DNA from: Owenia fusiformis
Taxonomy: Eukaryota; Annelida; Polychaeta; Sabellida; Oweniidae
Length of the DNA stretch: 64,000 nt
Assembly (NCBI GenBank): GCA_903813345.2
Contig: CAIIXF020000003.1
Location: forward strand, 6,099,815 to 6,163,814
Direction: 5' to 3'
Part shown: positions 59,701-64,000 of the stretch, piece after piece
Position numbering within the stretch: the first letter of the stretch is position 1
Layout of the letters: each line of letters starts with the position of its first letter
Translations under genes and position numbers: made by a program
The notes under the pieces: generated by a model
Told to the model about the DNA's origin: nothing
Seen by the model: the letters and a program-made list of their open reading frames with translations, nothing else
The model's database searches: none

Positions 59701-62700
59701 ATCCAAATTGAAATATTTGAAAATCAAGGGATTAAGTGACTTTCTGCAACAAGCAAAAACATTGTAAAACCACAAAACCAGTGTATGATTACATCAATTT
59801 CATTTATTTTACCACATGTCTCTTCTTTCCAATGGTATGTCATTTATTCATATATGACCACAGATCACTGAATAATCATTACTTTTGTACAACACGCCAA
59901 AATCTGCTCTGGACCAAGTTTTAGACATTACAACAGTTAATAGAGAATCACCAATGAGGTTGCTGCTCTCCGCCAGAACCCACAGATGATTCAAAGAGGT
60001 ATTCATGACATGGAGAGACGAGCCAATCTCTCTGTGTAGAGAAATGGTGGCCATGTGAAGGGGCATAGAATGTAATCTTTCACGAGTTATCTTTCATAAG
60101 ATGACAGACACCGGCAATGATTGTGACTTTACTGACTTAACTGTTTATGCCACTTCTTTTTCCATGTTTGTAACGTTAACTGAACCATCAAGGATACTAA
60201 TGAAAAGTTAAAGTTTAATCTTTTTTCTTGGTTAATCTAAATCTGAAACTTTTTTTTTTTTTTCATTTCTCATTTATTCCAAATATAACATAAAATACAT
60301 TACAATATTATTGCCTACGTTTTTCAACATTGTCGGCAATATAAATCTGAAACTTGTGTTATGTAACTCTTTTGACCAGAATTTAATCCGCAGTCCCAAT
60401 TACATAATGATTTACCTGATTGCACAATACAATCAATTGACCGAGGATATTTCAAAACTTGGCACAAAGACATTTTCACCCATGTGCGAAAAAAAAGATT
60501 ATTTATTGGTCATTATCAGATATGCACAAATGACATACCATTGGAAAGAGAAGACACATGGTTTCATGGTAGATTAAATGAAATTGATGTAATCTTCACT
60601 GATTTTGTGGTTTTGCAATGTTGCTTGTTGCGTATTTTTGGGATGCACTGTAAAATTGTACCGGATTTTCTCGCATATACGCCCCCCTAAATTTAGGCCC
60701 ATGGGCCAAAAATCGAATGGGCCTATAAAAAATGACTATTTATTGATTTTTTCAATAAATTCAAGAGTATTTTGTCACTGGCAGATCGTTCTGTAGTTAC
60801 TTTGTTTCAACATTAAGTTCAACCCTGTGCCGTAAGTGGCAGTGGTGGATCGTTCTGTTGTTACTTTGTTTCAACATTAAGTCCAAGGTTGTAGGTGACA
60901 TTTCCTTTATAATTCTTGCAAAACATGGGGTAGGACTACAACAGTAGGTACGGTAGTCCATTGTATTCATCAGCTCTTCTCACTTTTACGCCCACTGGGC
61001 CAAAAATCGAAAGTAGTACACTTATACGCCCATGGGCGAAAAATAAGAGGTAAAATAACAGACGAAATTACCCCTTCTTTCAGTTATACGCCCAGGGCTT
61101 ATATGCGAGAAAATCTGGTAATGGTATTCTAGCACTACCAACTCTCACACTGCCATCTATTAATCCTTTTCTATATATCTGTATAGAAAATGGTCAACTG
61201 GATATTACTAAAGTGAGTATTTTTTCTCAGAAATTGTAGTAATTACTTAGAGGGGCTCATTTTATTGGCCTGCTTGTTAAAGTAATCACCCTGATTTTTA
61301 TTTGACATTTTCAGAAAAACTGCAATGCAATGCAATGAGTGAATGGATAATAAAATATAAAAAACTGATTTAATTAAATAAAAAAAATTATAAAGAGTAT
61401 TTACCAGTATGAATAACGATATGTCTCAACAGTGCAGTAGGGCAATTAAAGGATGCTCCACAAGTCTCGCATACGTGTTTCCGTTCATTTGTGTGAAATG
61501 CCATGTGTTGTTTGAACAAGCTTTTCACTCTGAATTTCTTCCCACAGACTTCACATTGGTGTGGTTTCACTCCACTGTGAGTCTTGTAATAATGACTTTC
61601 CAATTCTGAAACATAAAGAATAAATACCTTGTTATTCAAAGGTCTTTTATCGTGCCTAAAAAAAGGTATGACATTTTTGTCAGTTTGGTGGAAAGCTTCT
61701 CATTTTTATAACATTTAACAAAGTTCGGAGGGATATAGGAAACGCCTCCGTCTGTCCATCCATCCGTCGGATATAGGAACGCCTCCACCTGTCCATCCAT
61801 CCGTCAGGTATAGAAAACGCCTCTGTCTGTCCATCCATCCGTCGGATATAGGAAATACCTCCGCCTGTCCATCCATGCATCCAACCGAAAGATAACTCAA
61901 ATACCATTGACCCAATTTTTTCATATTTTGTACACATGTGCCCTATGGGGGTAGAAGTTCTGCTCGAAAATTGATTTTAAAAATTGTGAAATTTTGAAAA
62001 TTGTCTTAGTGTTGATTTTTCAGTAATTTATGGAGAATATACATATGTATATAAAATTGGAATAGCAATTTGTTTCAAATGTAAAAAAGTTATATTGGAC
62101 ATTAATAAAGCTAGGCATGTAGATATTTAAAAAAGACATAGCAGCCATCTTGAAAAAAGACGGCTTTTACACACTATTTTACAATTTTTGCTGTAACTTG
62201 AAAAGTAGTGGATTGTTCATATTTGAGTGTGTGGATACTCATTAGCATGTCACACTGTTTTATGACACTTTTGCTAGAAGGCGGACATTTTTTAAAATGG
62301 CCACCATTTTCAAGTGTGTTATTTACATTTTTACTATAACTCAAACAGTGATAGAGCAATTTTGATCAAATTTGATATGTGAATACTCATAAGCATGGCA
62401 CACTGTTTTAGAACACCTTTGCTAGAAGTCAGCCATTTTGAAAATTGCCACCATTTCTACGTGTTCTATTTTACTTTTCTTTGTTACAATAACTCAAAAA
62501 GTAATAGAGTGATTTTGTTCATATTCAATATACGACTAAAATGACACTTTGGCTAGTAGGCAGCCAGAATCTCAAAAATGAAAAGAACATAGAAAACGGA
62601 AGCCACATTCTTTTAAAACAATGTAATGGACACAAAGAATCTCTTTTTGAATAAACTTTTATGATTATGATTTATGACCTGTATGATTAAAGTTACTAAC

Positions 62701-64000
62701 CTTTTTGATCCATGAAGATTCTGTCACATTTATCGCAAAGGTAGTCACCAATTCCATGAACATTTGATAAGTGCCTGTTATATCTATCTTTTACGCGACA
62801 TACTTTTTTGTGCTTTGATGTTTCCTTATGTTTAAATAGTTTTCCACATAATTCACACAATATAGAAAATAACTTATTTTCTCTCATTGTCCTCTCCCTG
62901 CAGATTCTTAAACAATCTTTCACATGACTGTATTTAAGATTTTCACATATGTTCTTATCACAAACTGGGCATTTGTTTGTATATTTGAAATGCATGATAG
63001 CACATTTTTCAAAATCCTTTCCTATCTTGCCTTCACACAGATCCGATTTGCAGAAAGGACAACAATGTCTTGGTTCACACCATTTTCTATGGTATTTATA
63101 GTCAGCGAAATAATTGAATTTCTTATTACAGCCCTGGCATGGATAAGTTTTCAAAGAGCATGTGTTGGTATGTTCCTTGAGCATTGTTTCATCATTGCTT
63201 GTAAAATCATGACAATTATTGCACACCGTTTTATTTTCTTTGCAATGGGACTCGTGGTATTTAAGTGTTTTAGTAGTAAGATATTTCTTCTTTTTACAAA
63301 ACTCACATGTTAGGGTATCTAATTTGTTTCCTTCTTTTTCAATCTTTTCCTCCTCTACTGCACAGTCAAAGATAAGCTTCAAATCACCATGTAGGTGACT
63401 TAAGAATTGATCATTTGACTTGAAAACTCGAAAACATGTACCACATTTCAATGAATATGACCCATCTGGCTTTGCTTCTTTTGAACTACACTTCTCAATA
63501 AGCTGCAATATATTGCGATTTTGTAAATATGGATGCTGGTGGACATGTTTATCAGTTGCTGACTGAGGCTTATGTCTCTGTTCTCCCACTTTGATATTTG
63601 TATTGGGTTTATGATTGTTTGTGTTGTGCGTTAATGTGTTTGTTTTATATTCATTCGTAATATGTTTACACAGCGAATCTCCAACAGTTTTGGCTAAAAT
63701 ACCAAAATGTATCATGAGACTAGTATATGGTAGGGTTTTGATTTTATTACTTTGAACTTCCATCTTATCTTTATCAATTGTATTTTTGCCATTTGGATCT
63801 TCATATTCCTTCTTTATGCAAACATCAACTGTGGTCTTCAACAATTCACATTTGTCGCTTTTTGTTTTTGTTTCAACATGATTGTTTTTAGTAGCATTAT
63901 TAGTCAAAGGCTGTTTTGTTTTTAACATGTAACTGTGATCGAGTAAATGAGGATATTCAACGGTGACTCCTTGTGTCTGTTGTCTCGATTGAGTTCTAAC
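53729..64000 (-). CDS. C2H2 zinc-finger protein 2 (paralogue of protein 1; 5' part off the window)
   Basis: Minus-strand exons: 64000-62701 (open to the window edge), 61605-61405, 58634-58441, 55724-55566, 55280-55122, 53782-53729; 2,067 nt in frame, 688 residues plus stop. It follows paralogue 1 finger by finger (GSYSLKC.TCFRVFKS, LTCEFCKKK, HQCEVCGK, CDTCDVSYTQRYALTLHL). The 159-nt basic exon is present twice (NKRDNYNRRLGVGK and NSRDNYNLRLGVGK). The last exon adds a short basic tail (HNRSNKETKVPRKRKQP) unlike that of paralogue 1. A methionine at 63928 is not the start, since homology continues upstream of it. The same family role (nucleic-acid binding in the nucleus) is expected. Confidence 0.87.
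54011..55033. mobile_element. 1-kb element with short TIRs and internal 130-bp subrepeats
   Basis: Perfect 12-bp ends atcccaacgaac / gttcgttgggat. Between about 54340 and 54870 a unit of roughly 130 bp recurs four times, each with actcaaat..., gattt... and attcaaaatggctgcc. A related unit lies at about 52140-52270. Confidence 0.65.
55122..55724 (-). repeat. Duplicated 159-nt exon of zinc-finger gene 2
   Basis: Exons 55724-55566 and 55280-55122 are tandem copies, phase 0 on both sides, and both match exon 35264-35106 of paralogue 1. Intron sequence next to each copy is shared too: the stretch before 55566 matches that before 35106, and the stretch after 55280 matches that after 35264. Confidence 0.88.
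56036..56097 (+). repeat. Three-unit 21-bp repeat
   Basis: ccagtatgtgtacaatactc repeated three times with small changes. Confidence 0.7.
56443..57180. mobile_element. Palindromic foldback element, copy 2
   Basis: Same family as 19617-20356 in reverse orientation, with ends aaagaatgggtatcgatatgg and its complement. It lies in an intron of zinc-finger gene 2. Confidence 0.85.
57626..58347. mobile_element. Palindromic foldback element, copy 3
   Basis: Same orientation as copy 2, 446 bp beyond it and in the same intron. Ends aaaggagtggtatcgatatgg and its complement. Confidence 0.85.
59250..59640 (+). repeat. Dispersed 0.4-kb repeat, copy 2
   Basis: Same family as 31085-31495. It lies in an intron of zinc-finger gene 2. 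A 129-codon frame across it is not supported as a gene. Confidence 0.7.
60661..61118. mobile_element. TA-flanked MITE in an intron of zinc-finger gene 2
   Basis: Ends ccggattttctcgcatat and atatgcgagaaaatctgg, with TA on both sides (60659-60660 and 61119-61120). Non-coding, with repeated acgccca motifs. Confidence 0.82.
61730..61878 (+). repeat. 38-bp minisatellite
   Basis: About four units of ggatataggaaacgcctcc plus tctgtccatccatccgt, in the intron between the first two exons of zinc-finger gene 2. Confidence 0.85.
62100..62580. repeat. Degenerate tandem repeat of about 130 bp
   Basis: Three or four diverged units with ataactcaaa, gatactcataagcatg, cacactgtttta and ttgctagaag landmarks. 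Non-coding, just 3' of the zinc-finger exon that ends at 62701. Confidence 0.6.

Noticed and set aside
62924-63313. 129-codon plus-strand frame
   Set aside because: Antisense shadow of the zinc-finger exon of gene 2.

Overview
The window is animal nuclear DNA: AT-rich, intron-rich, and full of short non-autonomous DNA transposons, hairpin elements, truncated LINE copies and tandem arrays. Frequent acatgta palindromes, a MAM/WAP extracellular protein and C2H2 zinc-finger paralogues suit a marine invertebrate. A mollusc or other spiralian is my best guess, but the sequence does not prove it.

Left half (about 1.9-28.4 kb, + strand): one large gene in 28 coding exons. The exon set I derive joins in frame into 5,133 nt (1,710 aa plus stop). 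It encodes a signal peptide, eight MAM domains, two WAP-type four-disulfide domains after MAM3, and Thr/Ser/Pro/Lys-rich linkers. Nearly every intron is phase 1, and each MAM domain is normally a three-exon cassette. The striking feature is intron 15. A unit made of the last 113 bp of exon 15 plus the first 14 bp of the intron is repeated 39 times (12989-17938), so 39 copies of a good 5' splice site lie in a row. Three more introns of this gene carry tandem repeats close to their 5' splice sites.

Middle (29.2-32.1 kb, - strand): a small convergent gene. It has a TATA box, a non-coding first exon and one coding exon for a 76-aa secreted peptide with eight cysteines. Its intron holds a LINE 3' fragment and other repeats.

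Right half (34.7-64 kb, - strand): two paralogous C2H2 zinc-finger genes in head-to-tail order. The first is complete in coding exons (1,291 aa, five exons). The second runs off the right edge and has a duplicated 159-bp exon. About 12 kb between them, and their introns, hold a 2.2-kb hAT-like element with a nested insert, a foldback element with a nested 59-bp repeat element, a TA-flanked inverted-repeat element split by a LINE, 0.7-kb palindromes and minisatellites.

I saw no rRNA, tRNA or CRISPR array, and I recognised no retroviral, LTR or Polinton copy.
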